Shown here in pieces: positions 50,282 to 59,800 of a stretch of DNA of 64,000 bases. Position numbers and translations under genes: made by a program. Below the pieces are notes generated by a model that made no database searches, was not told the origin of the DNA, and saw nothing but the letters and a program-made list of their open reading frames with translations. Within the stretch, counting starts at the first letter, position 1; each line of letters opens with the position of its first letter. Source of the stretch: Chlorobaculum limnaeum (lineage in GTDB: Bacteria > Bacteroidota > Chlorobiia > Chlorobiales > Chlorobiaceae). The stretch is taken from contig NZ_CP017305.1 in the NCBI RefSeq assembly GCF_001747405.1, positions 266,001 to 330,000 of the forward strand. Direction: 5' to 3'.

Positions 50282-50310
50282 TTGGAGTTAAAAAGGCCAA
50301 TTGCTATATT
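50282..50310 (+). promoter_or_regulatory. promoter of tRNA-Phe
   Basis: TTGGAG (50282-50287), 17-base spacer, TATATT (50305-50310), the same arrangement as at 9052-9080. The tRNA begins 16 bases later. Confidence 0.6.
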
Positions 50311-50325
50311 CACCTCACTCCGATT

Positions 50326-50401
50326 GGACAGATAGCTCAGTTGGTAGAGCAAAGGACTGAAAATCCTTGTGTCGGGGGTTCGATTCCCTCTCTGTCCACC
50401 A
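50326..50401 (+). tRNA. tRNA-Phe (anticodon GAA)
   Basis: Acceptor arms GGACAGA/TCTGTCC, D-arm GCTCAGTTGGTAGAGC, anticodon stem AAGGA/TCCTT with GAA at 50359-50361, T-arm GGGGGTTCGATTCCCTC. Unlike the other two tRNAs here, the CCA end (50399-50401) is encoded. AT-rich accessory genes follow directly. Confidence 0.97.
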
Positions 50402-50418
50402 CCATACTCCTACTCCCC

Positions 50419-50444
50419 AAACCCCGGAACTCCCGGGGTTTTCT
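50419..50444 (+). terminator. terminator after tRNA-Phe
   Basis: AAACCCCGG (50419-50427) pairs with CCGGGGTTT (50433-50441) around AACTC, followed by T-rich sequence. Confidence 0.88.
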
Positions 50445-50582
50445 GCTTTTCTGGCGGTTTTTTGGCTTGACTGTTGAATTTTTATGATGATAGTCAGCGC
50501 GTGAATCTTCCGAAACTTTCTGTATATTTCGAGCAGCAGTATCCCGAGCAGTACCCTTTTACTGAACTTTAAACTTACGGGT

Positions 50583-51721
50583 ATGACTGATAATCAGTTT
50601 TTTGAAGAACAAAAAGAGCAATCATTGATTAAATCTGTGATTGTTGCGAAATATTTTAGTGTATGGGCTAATGTTATCGTGAGTACACTTCAGAAAAAAC
50701 CTTTTTCACAGCAGAAAATTGCATATATAGATTTGTTTGCCGGTCCAGGTCGTTATAAGGATGGAGCTAAGTCAACACCAATAAAAATTTTAGAACATGC
50801 AATCGGTGATGAGAAACTAAAAGAGCGGTAAGTGGCAATTTTTAACGATAAGGATGAAGATAACTCAAAAAGTTTAGATGAGGCTATTTCAAAAATACCA
50901 AGAGTTGAAGAGCTGAGGTATAAACCAAAGGTGTATAATGAAGAAGTTGGGGAGAAAATAGTGAAAATGCTATAAACGACGAATTTTATACCGACATTGT
51001 TTTTCGTAGATCCTTGGGGTTATAAGGGTTTGTCATTGAGGTTAGTTAATTCGGTATTAAAGGATTGGGGTTGTGATGCTATATTTTTTTTAATTATAAC
51101 CGAATCAATATGGGGTTGAACAATCCATATGTATTAGAGCATATGGAGGCTTTGTTTGGAAAGGGACGTGCTGAACAAATAAGTGCATCTGTATTGAATA
51201 AACGTCCAGTTCAAAGGGAGCAAATTATCGTTGAAGAACTGTGTCAGTCGCTAAAAAGATATGGATCAAGATATGTGTTGCCTTTTGGATTTAAAAATGA
51301 AAATGGTAAGAGGACAAGCCATCATTTAATATTTGTTAGCAAACATTTTCGCGGGTATGAAATTATGAAGGAGATTATGGCAAAAGAAAGTTCTAATAAT
51401 AACCAAGGTGTTCCTTCTTTAGAATACAATCCAGCAGATTTTTTGCCGCAGCAGTCATTGCTTGCGCAACTATATCGGCCATTTGAAGATTTGAGTGAAG
51501 AGATTCTTGGCGCATTTCAAGGGAAGAGTTTAACATTGGAAGATATTTATCATACACATAGTGTGGATAAACCTTATATTAGAAAGAATTATAAGGATGT
51601 TATGAGCAGTCTTTTTGAAGATGGGTTGATTGATGCTGTGTCCCCGAATGGAAAACCTCCACGTAAGGGAACGTTTAGTGATAAAACAATAGCAACTATT
51701 CCGAATAAAAATGACAAATAG
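50583..51721 (+). pseudogene. tcmP: decayed tcmP (three-Cys-motif partner protein)
   Basis: The reading frame begins MTDNQFFEEQKEQSLIKSVI with the TcmP-type IAYIDLFAGPGRYKDGAKST near residue 60. It is broken by TAA at 50829-50831 and TAA at 50973-50975; both lie in the original frame, and protein-like sequence continues across them (for example VAIFNDKDEDNSKSLDEAIS, then TTNFIPTLFFVDPWGYKGLS). A one-base loss in the T8 run at 51084-51091 then shifts the frame. Adding one T gives CDAIFFF and joins to NYNRINMGLNNPYVLEHMEA, continuing to a normal end at 51721. In the family TcmP is encoded beside Gp37/Gp68 proteins and thought to act with them. The last 11 bases overlap the next gene. Sequencing error could explain one lesion, less easily three. 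Confidence 0.82.
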
Positions 51722-52448
51722 TAAAATAGAGTGGACGGAATCAACTTGGAATCCGGTGACAGGGTGTACGAAGGTTTCGGAAGGGTGTCGGCATTGTTAT
51801 GCTGAGTCGTTCGCGCGGCGGTTGCAGGGGATGGGGGTTGAGAAGTACCGTGATGGGTTTCGCTTGACCTGTCATCCTGATGCCTTGCAGGAGCCTTTCA
51901 GGTGGAAAAAACCTCGCGTCGTGTTTGTGAACTCGATGAGCGATTTGTTCCATAAAGACATTCCACTCGATTACATCCAGAAAGTTTTCAGCGTGATGAG
52001 GCAGAACCCGCATCATGTGTTTCAGGTGCTCACCAAACGCGCGGATGTTCTCAGGTATTACGATAGTGAAGGGTGGCTGACCTGGCCGCATAACGTGTGG
52101 ATGGGCGTGACGGTTGAAAATGCCGACAATGTTGGACGGATAGAGCTACTGCGTCAAACGGGAGCAAAGGTGAAATTCCTTTCCTGCGAGCCGCTGCTCA
52201 GCGCGTTGCCTGATTTGAATCTCACCGGAATCGATTGGGTCATCGTCGGCGGCGAAAGTGGCAGGGGAGCGCGGCAGATGAAGGAGGAGTGGGTTCTCGA
52301 TATTCGGGAGAAATGTCTTGCTGCCAACGTGCCATTTTTCTTCAAGCAATGGGGCGGGGTTAATAAGAAAGCTGCGGGCAGGTTACTGGAAGGGAAGGTG
52401 TATGACGGGAGTCCGATGGAGTTGGTTGGTGGAGAGCGATTGCTGTGA
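51711..52448 (+). CDS. phage Gp37/Gp68 family protein (DUF5131), three-Cys-motif protein
   Basis: 245 residues. The three-cysteine motif is in TGCTKVSEGCRHCYAE (near residues 18-30), reminiscent of an iron-sulfur radical-SAM-like site. Conserved downstream blocks: PRVVFVNSMSDLFHKDIPLD, FQVLTKRADVLRYY, NVWMGVTVENADNVGRI, FLSCEPLLSALPDLNL, DWVIVGGESGRGARQM and FFFKQWGG. It occurs in phages and mobile regions; activity is unknown. It is intact although its partner gene is broken. Its codon use is GC-richer than the tcmP remnant, so the two may have different histories. Confidence 0.9.
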   Translation: MTNSKIEWTESTWNPVTGCTKVSEGCRHCYAESFARRLQGMGVEKYRDGFRLTCHPDALQEPFRWKKPRVVFVNSMSDLFHKDIPLDYIQKVFSVMRQNPHHVFQVLTKRADVLRYYDSEGWLTWPHNVWMGVTVENADNVGRIELLRQTGAKVKFLSCEPLLSALPDLNLTGIDWVIVGGESGRGARQMKEEWVLDIREKCLAANVPFFFKQWGGVNKKAAGRLLEGKVYDGSPMELVGGERLL

Positions 52449-52488
52449 GGTGATTTTATGTTTATAAATTAATGTATTTGTACGGTTT

Positions 52489-53151
52489 ATGGAAAAAGAA
52501 AATATTATCGCATTTTGTCCGAAATGTAATGTTCAGTGTATGCTGAAGAGTGTCGCATCGCACACGATAACGACCCCTGATAATCCACTTCAGGCTCAAG
52601 AAGACCCGACTGGTACGCCATATCATGTACATGTGTATGAACTTGCGGTATGTGATAGATGTGATACTTTGTTTTTAGTCGATTCTTGCTATTACGACAT
52701 TCCTGATGCTGGCATAAGTGCTTTTCAAGGACAAGAGGTATTGTATCCGGCAGAAAAAAGAATCATTTTAGATGAGAATATCTCGGCAAGTATGAGGAAG
52801 ATATATTCTCAAGCCATTAGTTCATATAATTGTGGTTTGTATGAGCCATGTGTGATTATGTGCAGAAAAACTCTTGAGGCAATTTGTGTTGAGTTTGGTA
52901 TAAAAAAGGGTGATTTGAAAAGTCGACTTGTGCTTTTAGAGAAAAATGGGATAATAGATCAGAAGCTTTTATCGTGGTCTGATGAGTTGCGTATGATAGG
53001 TAATGATGCTGCTCATGATATGTGTGTTTTAATAGAAAAGTCGGATGCTCAGGATGCTATTGATTTTTTGGATGCTATTTTACTTTATGTTTTTTTGCTT
53101 GATAAAAAGTTTCAGGATTTTAAAAATCGAAGAATCTCTAAGAATGCTTGA
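52489..53151 (+). CDS. DUF4145 protein with an N-terminal zinc ribbon
   Basis: 220 residues. Two cysteine pairs, CPKCNVQC (near residue 10) and CDRCDTL (near 56), form a probable zinc ribbon. The C-terminal two thirds is an all-helical DUF4145-type domain with YEPCVIMCRKTLEAICVEFG, KKGDLKSRLVLLEKNGIID and MIGNDAAHDM. DUF4145 domains are common in defence islands and in restriction or abortive systems, but no specific function is known. Strongly AT-rich relative to the host genes. It starts 40 bases after the Gp37/Gp68 gene. Confidence 0.8.
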   Translation: MEKENIIAFCPKCNVQCMLKSVASHTITTPDNPLQAQEDPTGTPYHVHVYELAVCDRCDTLFLVDSCYYDIPDAGISAFQGQEVLYPAEKRIILDENISASMRKIYSQAISSYNCGLYEPCVIMCRKTLEAICVEFGIKKGDLKSRLVLLEKNGIIDQKLLSWSDELRMIGNDAAHDMCVLIEKSDAQDAIDFLDAILLYVFLLDKKFQDFKNRRISKNA

Positions 53152-53455
53152 GTTGTGTTCAAAAAGAGCTGTTCTTTTTCAGAGCTTTAAGCGTTCAATA
53201 AGTCATCAGCGAATTGTGTGAGTTGCGGGAGAACTTCCCGATGCTGATTAATCCCACCAAAAGCGCTATCTTGTTGAAATTTTTTGGCCGGTTGTGTCGG
53301 TAGTTGTGGGTTTAACAAGATAGGTGGCGAGGTTTTTGACGTATGTGCATCCGATCTCTTCTCTCTTCTCAACTCTCCCTTGCGCGGGCCGCTCGGCCTG
53401 TCCGACTGCCGTGCGGTGAGTCCGTCAACTCGTTATCCTACCAGCAGTTCGCGGC
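53152..53455. other. 304-bp gap with a possible gene remnant
   Basis: No complete gene is visible. A protein-like piece without a start codon lies at 53202-53303 on the plus strand (33 codons, including ELRENFPMLINPTKSAILLK and ending FGRLCR), perhaps the C-terminal relic of a transposase or accessory gene. The right part (about 53350-53455) is GC-rich and is the presumed promoter region of crtC. Confidence 0.45.
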
Positions 53456-54586
53456 ATGAACATCACGACTGATCCGCTTCAGGAGGCCTGGCACCGGCTC
53501 GATGCTCCCGGTTCCTACGAGTGGTGGTACTTCGATGCCGAGGATGAGGCGCAGGGAATCTCCGTCGTCTTTATCTGGTTCGCCGGTTTCGCCTTTTCGC
53601 CCTACTACCTCAGCCACTACGAAGAGTGGAAAGCCCGGCGCCGGGCCGATCCGCCCAGTCCTGTCGATTACGCCGGGTTCAGCTTTCAGCTCTACGAAAA
53701 CGGCAAGGAAAGCATCAATTTCATCAAGGAGGGCCCGCGTGAGCTGTTCGCCTCCGAAGATGGCGGAATCGGCGTACGCTTCGAGGGGAACCGTTTCGTT
53801 TACGATCCCCTGCAAGACGAGTACCGTCTCTCCATCGACTTCACGTTTCCGGCGCGAGACCGTTCGGTGCACGCCTCGTTCTCCTTCCGCCCGCAGCACC
53901 GCTTCGACTACAGCCTCGACACCGCCGCGAATGACGGCGTCGATTTCCGGCACCAGTGGGTGCTGAGCGTGCCGAAAGCCGAGGTGCTCGGCGTGCTCGA
54001 CCTCAAATCGCTCTCGTCAGGCAAACGCAAGGTTCTGCAATTCCGCGGACGGGGCTATCATGACCACAACCTCGGTACCGTGCCGATGTACGAATCGATC
54101 GACCGGTGGTACTGGGGACGGACGTTTTCGCAGCGCTACGACCTGATCTACTACGTGGTGTTCCTGCGTGGCCGCGCCTCCAGGCCGCAGGCGGTCATGC
54201 TGGTTCGCGATCACGAAAGCGGCGAGCAGTCGGTGTCCGCTGCCGTGAGCGTGAGCGAAAAGCGTTTCACCAGAGGGCTGTTCGCGCCGGTTCACGCTCA
54301 GTCGCTCCGCCTCGAAGCGCCCGGCGTCAGCGTGGAGGTGCGGCATGGCGAGTCGCTCGACGCCGGGCCCTTTTATCTTCGTTACGGCTCGCGTTTTTCC
54401 ATGACGATAGGGGAGGAGCGTCTGGAGAAGGTCAGGGGCATTTCGGAATTTCTGAATCCGAAGCCTCTGCATTCAAAGGTGATGCAATTTTTTACGGCGA
54501 GCCGTGTTCTGAGGGATGGTAAAAGTTCGGTGATGTACACCCTTTACAATTTTTTCAAGCAACAATTTGATTTTCGGCGCTTCTAA
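53456..54586 (+). CDS. crtC: carotenoid 1',2'-hydratase (CrtC family)
   Basis: 376 residues. The N-terminus has PGSYEWWYFDAEDEAQGIS, the CrtC/hydroxyneurosporene-synthase signature WWYFDA; later FRGRGYHDHNLGTVPM and RWYWGRTFSQRYDLIYYVVF are also typical. In green sulfur bacteria this enzyme hydrates chlorobactene to hydroxychlorobactene for chlorosome pigments (established for the group; assignment here is by pattern). petC-petB follow after 240 bp on the same strand, the known order in Chlorobaculum as I recall it. Confidence 0.9.
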   Translation: MNITTDPLQEAWHRLDAPGSYEWWYFDAEDEAQGISVVFIWFAGFAFSPYYLSHYEEWKARRRADPPSPVDYAGFSFQLYENGKESINFIKEGPRELFASEDGGIGVRFEGNRFVYDPLQDEYRLSIDFTFPARDRSVHASFSFRPQHRFDYSLDTAANDGVDFRHQWVLSVPKAEVLGVLDLKSLSSGKRKVLQFRGRGYHDHNLGTVPMYESIDRWYWGRTFSQRYDLIYYVVFLRGRASRPQAVMLVRDHESGEQSVSAAVSVSEKRFTRGLFAPVHAQSLRLEAPGVSVEVRHGESLDAGPFYLRYGSRFSMTIGEERLEKVRGISEFLNPKPLHSKVMQFFTASRVLRDGKSSVMYTLYNFFKQQFDFRRF

Positions 54587-54702
54587 CTACTTATTACACA
54601 TTTCGATAGCACTCAGACCACTGATGATGCCTTTTTAAGGCGCCATTGTATAAAAAGGAAATAATTTTAAATTAAATGTCAGTCTGTACGCGCCTTCGGC
54701 AC

Positions 54703-54763
54703 TTCCGGTACCCATAGCGATACCGGAACACCATCAAGACTCGGTGTATCTTTTGCGAGATAC
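54703..54763 (+). promoter_or_regulatory. two hairpins in the leader of petC
   Basis: TTCCGGTA/TACCGGAA (54703-54710 and 54721-54728) and GTATCT/AGATAC (54746-54751 and 54758-54763) lie between crtC and petC. They may end the crtC transcript or form the petC 5' leader. A good ribosome-binding site, AAGGAGATAG, precedes petC. Confidence 0.45.
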
Positions 54764-54826
54764 CGTCAGACGGCGGAAGCCCTCTTTATTCATACAACTC
54801 AAGTCATTTAAAGGAGATAGATAGAA

Positions 54827-55372
54827 ATGGCGCAAACTGGTAATTTCAAAAGCCCTGCAAGAATGAGTTCGCTGGGTCAGGGAGCATCTCCCGCTTCAGC
54901 CGGTGCGGTTACCGGCGGAAAACCTCGCGAGGAAGGACTCAAGGGAGTCGATTTCGAACGCAGAGGCTTTCTGCACAAGGTTGTTGGCGGAGTGGGCGCA
55001 GTCGTGGCTGTCAGCACGCTGTATCCTGTCGTGAAGTACATCATTCCTCCGGCCAGGAAGATCAAGATCGTCGATGAACTTACCGTTGGAAAGGCCTCGG
55101 AAGTTCCGGATGGCAAGGGAAAGATTTATCAGTTCAATGAGGACAAGGTCATCGTGGTCAACAAGGGCGGCACACTGACGGCTGTCAGCGCCGTTTGCAC
55201 GCACCTTGGCTGCCTGGTTAACTGGGTTGATGCCGATAACGAGTATTTCTGCCCCTGCCACGGTGCGAAGTACAAGATCACCGGCGAGATCATCTCCGGC
55301 CCGCAGCCTCTGCCGCTGAAGCAGTACAAGGCAAGGATCGAAGGTGACAGCATTATCATTTCAAAAGCTTAA
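54827..55372 (+). CDS. petC: Rieske iron-sulfur protein of the cytochrome bc complex
   Basis: 181 residues. A 45-residue cytoplasmic N-terminal stretch precedes a membrane anchor (about 50-72, FLHKVVGGVGAVVAVSTLYP). The 2Fe-2S cluster is held by Cys124/His126 in CTHLGC and Cys142/His145 in CPCHGA, with the disulfide partners Cys129 and Cys144. It oxidises menaquinol and passes electrons to a cytochrome c in photosynthetic electron flow. petB follows after 35 bases. Confidence 0.96.
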   Translation: MAQTGNFKSPARMSSLGQGASPASAGAVTGGKPREEGLKGVDFERRGFLHKVVGGVGAVVAVSTLYPVVKYIIPPARKIKIVDELTVGKASEVPDGKGKIYQFNEDKVIVVNKGGTLTAVSAVCTHLGCLVNWVDADNEYFCPCHGAKYKITGEIISGPQPLPLKQYKARIEGDSIIISKA

Positions 55373-55407
55373 GCATCAATACCTGAAAATCAAGGGAGTC
55401 AAGACCT

Positions 55408-56721
55408 ATGGCTGAAAATACCCAGAAACCGGCAGCAGGCAGCGCACCTGCCAAGCCGAAACCGGCGGCAGGCGCAGCCAAGCCCGCCGCGCCGGGCGCT
55501 GCCAAGCCTGCTGCGCCGGGAGCCGCCAAACCCGCTGCGCCGGGCGCAGCGAAAGCCCCCGCAAAGCCGGCCGCTCCGGCTGCCGCAGCACCTTCCGGCG
55601 TATTCAAACCTCCGGTAGATCGTCCGGATCCGAATCCATTCAAGGATTCCAAAATGAGCGCCGTGGCCGGATGGTTCCAGGAGCGTTTTTACGTGCTCAA
55701 CCCGATCATCGATTACCTGAAGCACAAAGAGGTGCCGAAGCACCGCCTCTCCTTCTGGTACTATTTCGGCGGTCTCGGACTCTTCTTCTTCATTATCCAG
55801 ATTCTTACCGGCCTTTTGCTCCTCCAGTACTACAAACCTACTGAAACCGATGCGTTCGCTTCGTTCCTGTTCATCCAGGGCGAGGTGCCTTTTGGCTGGC
55901 TGCTTCGCCAGATTCACGCATGGAGCGCCAACCTGATGATCATGATGCTGTTCATCCACATGTTCAGCACCTTCTTCATGAAGTCCTACCGCAAGCCTCG
56001 TGAGTTGATGTGGGTCAGCGGCTTCCTCTTGCTCGTGCTCAGCCTCGGCTTCGGCTTCACCGGCTACCTCCTGCCGTGGAACGAGCTGGCCTTCTTCGCT
56101 ACCCAGGTCGGTACCGAAGTTCCTAAGGTCGCCCCCGGCGGCGCGTTCCTGGTCGAGATTCTTCGCGGCGGCCCCGAGGTCAGCGGCGAGACCCTCACCC
56201 GCATGTTCTCGCTGCACGTCGTGCTGCTTCCCGGCCTCGTGCTGCTCGTGCTCACCGCTCATCTGACGATGGTGCAGATTCTCGGCACCTCCGCTCCGAT
56301 CGGCTACAAAGAGGCTGGCCTCATCAAGGGTTACGACAAGTTCTTCCCGACCTTCCTTGCCAAGGACGGCATCGGCTGGCTTATCGGTTTCGCTCTGCTT
56401 GTCTATCTGGCCGTGGTGTTCCCCTGGGAGATCGGCGTGAAGGCAGATGCGCTCGCTTCGGCTCCTGTCGGCATCAAGCCGGAATGGTACTTCTGGGCGC
56501 AGTTCCAGTTGCTCAAGGACTTCAAGTTCGAAGGTGGCGAGCTTCTGGCCATCATCCTCTTCACCATCGGTGGCGTTGTCTGGATGCTCGTGCCGTTCAT
56601 CGACCGTCAGGCTTCACAGGAGAAGAAAAGCCCCATCTTCACCGTGTTCGGTATTCTGGTGCTGGCCTTCCTGCTCATCAATACCTACAGGGTCTATGCC
56701 GAGTACTCGATGCTCAAGTAA
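55408..56721 (+). CDS. petB: cytochrome b of the cytochrome bc complex, with an Ala/Pro-rich extension
   Basis: 437 residues. Residues 1-70 are an unusual low-complexity extension with three copies of AAKPAAPG. From about residue 85 a full cytochrome b follows with eight helices: heme ligands His170 and His184 in one helix and His270 and His285 in another, Qo motif PEWYFWAQ, and a fused subunit-IV-like C-terminal half. The spacing is 14 residues for the first pair and 15 for the second, as in cytochrome b6 rather than mitochondrial cytochrome b. There is no separate petD. A terminator follows. Confidence 0.95.
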   Translation: MAENTQKPAAGSAPAKPKPAAGAAKPAAPGAAKPAAPGAAKPAAPGAAKAPAKPAAPAAAAPSGVFKPPVDRPDPNPFKDSKMSAVAGWFQERFYVLNPIIDYLKHKEVPKHRLSFWYYFGGLGLFFFIIQILTGLLLLQYYKPTETDAFASFLFIQGEVPFGWLLRQIHAWSANLMIMMLFIHMFSTFFMKSYRKPRELMWVSGFLLLVLSLGFGFTGYLLPWNELAFFATQVGTEVPKVAPGGAFLVEILRGGPEVSGETLTRMFSLHVVLLPGLVLLVLTAHLTMVQILGTSAPIGYKEAGLIKGYDKFFPTFLAKDGIGWLIGFALLVYLAVVFPWEIGVKADALASAPVGIKPEWYFWAQFQLLKDFKFEGGELLAIILFTIGGVVWMLVPFIDRQASQEKKSPIFTVFGILVLAFLLINTYRVYAEYSMLK

Positions 56722-56743
56722 GATTCCTGTTTGATAGTGCTAC

Positions 56744-56773
56744 GAAAAAGCCCGGATTTCCGGGCTTTTTCTG
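56744..56773 (+). terminator. terminator after petB
   Basis: GAAAAAGCCCGG (56744-56755) pairs with CCGGGCTTTTTC (56760-56771) around ATTT. Confidence 0.93.
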
Positions 56774-56794
56774 TTGTGCGGGGTATTGATGCGG

Positions 56795-56830
56795 GTGGAC
56801 GTTGTGGACGCCGTGGACGAGGTAGACAAC
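56795..56830 (+). repeat. nonamer array D (four GTGGAC units)
   Basis: GTGGAC at 56795, 56804 and 56813 and GTAGAC at 56822, exactly nine bases apart. It ends four bases before the stop codon of the convergent GH13 gene. No inverted partner is seen. Confidence 0.85.
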
Positions 56831-56834
56831 AGGA

Positions 56835-59800
56835 TCAGATGTTCAGCAATGCGCCGAGTTCGTAGCCGCTGAGGAAAGCGGCGGTTTCGAGCGATTCTAT
56901 CGCTTCGAGCCAGGCGCCCGGCAGAAGCTCCTCGTCTGTCGTTACCTCTTGCGTTTCTCCGGTCTTTCGGGCTTCAAGCATCGCTTGCGCCATGAGCCAT
57001 GCGGCGAGGATGGTGAGCTGCCGCTCGCGGAACCACTCCTTGCCGTGCAGGCGCTGCACCTGTATGAAGGCTCCGAGGTGGCCACCGCACGATTCATTCA
57101 GGGTTCGGATCGACAGCATGAGCTGGCTGTCCGGGGTTGCATCGCTGTTTGATTCTGTCCGCATCGAAAGCAGGCAGCAGAAGAGATCGACCGCCTGCTC
57201 GCCGTGGACGGGCCATGCGGTTTTTCCGGTCATGAGCGTTTTCAGCGTCTCGCCGAGCATCAACTGGTCGATGACCTGCTCTTCGAGCAGGCCGTTCTGT
57301 TGCAGCATCTGTTGAATGGCGTCGAGTGCGATCCGGATTCTCGCCATTGGCCTGAAGGCACTCTCCTCCTTTTCAGCAATGCCGAGCGCGGCTTTGATCC
57401 GTTTCGCTCCGGCAATATTTCCGAGCGCCGTCTCGAAACGCAAGGCGTTGCGGTCACTCTCCGCCGCGTTTTCGGCGATGCCGGTCGGCAGCGTCAGCGC
57501 TGTTTCCATGATCTCGCCGAAGCGCTCCGCGAGGCTCGCGAGCAGCTCTTCGCACTCAGCGCCGAACGCTTCGGCCTCCGGCTCCGTGCTCATGATTCTA
57601 TCGAGCGCCGACGCCACGATCTGGTGAATTGGCCTCAGGCTCATCGACAGGGTTTCGAGTTCTATCGACTCGATGCCCCTGCCGTCAAGCTCGTGGCAGA
57701 CGCGGTCGTAGGGCTTGAGCTTCGAGGGACGGACGATGCGGAAGTCGAGGAAGAGGTTGTACTGGTAACCGCCGAGGGACACGTACAGCCCCTGCTCCTG
57801 GATCGCCGCGCATGAGCGGATGAATTCGAGGCCGCTCCGGTGGTCGCGGAAGATGGCGTAGCTGTCGTGCTCGCCCGGCAGCGCAAGGGCGTCGGCGAGC
57901 ACGGTCTGCCGGAATGCACCGTTGTCGAGCCTGGCCGCCGAGAGCCTGATCCACCCTTCCGAGGCGTCGTAACGGTTGTTGTAGATGAAGAGCGCACGCT
58001 CCTCGCCAAGCCGGTTGGCGTAGGCGAAGACGTGTTCGTTGACCTGCCCGTCCGGCGCGTAGAGATCGAAGAGTTGGAAGTTGGCCACTTCGGCGAAGAG
58101 GCTCCGTTTCTTGATGATCGGGAATATTTCGCGGTAGTGCCGCGCGACCAGCTCCTCGTCGGGGTGCTCGTCGTAATACGCTTTGGCGTACTCCATGCCG
58201 TACTTTTCCGTCAACCCCTCGACCTGGCCGTGGCCGAACATCGGCAGGCCCGGCGTGGTCACCATCATCATGCAGACGCCGATGTACTTGTCCCCCCTGC
58301 CGAACTGCGCGATGGCCGTGTCCTCATCCGGGTTGTTCATGAAGTTGACGTAGCGCTTGAGAATCTCCGCGTCGAACTCCAGCGTCTTTTTGATGAGCTG
58401 TCGGTAGCCCGCGTTGTCCTCCTTTTTGAGCATGTGCATGAAGGCGCTGTTGTAGACGCGGTGCATCCCGAGCGTACGGACGAAGTAGCCTTCGAGCATC
58501 CAGAACGCCTCGGCGAGGAGCAGCGTGTCGGGCACTTCGCGGGCGACGCGGTCAACCACTTCGCGCCAGAACTCCTGCGGCATGGCGGCCTCGAAATCGG
58601 CCATGCTCATCGACCATGCCCCACGCGACGGTACGCCGGGGGCGTGGCCCGGCAGCGGGAACCAGAGGCGCTGTATGTGCATCTTGGCCAGCACCATCGC
58701 CGCGTCGAAGCGGATCACCGGAAACATCCGGGCGACGTGCAGAATCTGCTGGATCACCCCTTCGCGCACCTCGGGATCGAGGAAGTTAAGCTGCGCAGTG
58801 TCGTTCCACGGCATGGTGGTGCCGTCGTTGCCGTGGTAGAGGTAGCGGGTGTCGCCGGTGAGGTGATCGACCCGCTTGAAGGTGACGGCGGCGTCCGTGC
58901 GGTTCCAGTAGCCATCCTCGATGTGGATGCCGTAGCGGGAGTCCGCGCTGAGGTTCGGGCCGTTGTAGGTATAGTTCGGGTAGGGCGGCTCGGTCGCCGA
59001 GAGGAACCAGTCGGGGCGGTTACGCACCAGCTCCGAGTCGATGCCGGTGTGGTTCGGCACCATGTCGCTGGCCAAACGAATGCCGCGCTCCATCGCGCGG
59101 TTCCGCAGATCGACGTAGCCCGCGTAGCCGCCCAGCTCCTGGGCGATGTCGTAGCTTTCGAGCGCGTAGGCCGACGCCTTGGCTTCGGGGTTGCCCTGCA
59201 ACTGCTTGATTTTGCGCGAGGCGTGGCTCCGCTCCCAGAGGCCGATGAGCCACAGGGCGGTGAAGCCGCGCCCGGCAAGCTGGTCGAGTTCCTCGTCGGG
59301 AATATCCTGCAATCGCGCGATGTGCCGCCCATATTGGCGCGAGAGCTGGTCGAGCCAGACGTAGGTGCTCTTGGCGATCATCACCACCTCGGGCATCCAC
59401 GACGAGTCGTGCGAGTAGCGCGCCGGGGCGTTGGCAAGATCGGCATACGAAGGCACGTGCGCCTCCTTGTCGCCCATGCCGTGCGTCTCGACGCCTCCAT
59501 GCTGTGCGAGATTTTCGAAGAAGAGGTAGCGATCCTCGTCCTCGATCAGCACGATCGCCTCGTCGAGCAGCGGCCAGAACGGCGAGTCCGAGAGCATCTC
59601 TCCCCAGTTCAGCCTGATGAAGCGGAGCTGGTCGAGCAGCGAGCCGGGGGCGTACCGCGATGGATTCAGGAGCAGTTCCTCCAGATCGTTCGCGTTGCCG
59701 ACCGCTCCCGAGGAGCGAATGGCCTCCTGCATCGCCCTGACGAGGTGCGGGTAGGCCTGGTCGCCGTGCAGCTCGCGGTCGGAAATCAGTCCGGCAAAAT

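Noticed and set aside
50326-50401. tRNA-Phe 3' end as a phage attachment site
   Set aside because: No second copy of the tRNA 3' end was found before crtC and no integrase gene is present.
50829-50975. In-frame stops in tcmP as recoded codons
   Set aside because: Both are TAA, which is not read as selenocysteine or pyrrolysine, and a frameshift also follows; decay is simpler.
53187-53372. 61-codon minus-strand open frame before crtC
   Set aside because: No start context or family features; the plus-strand segment here looks more protein-like.
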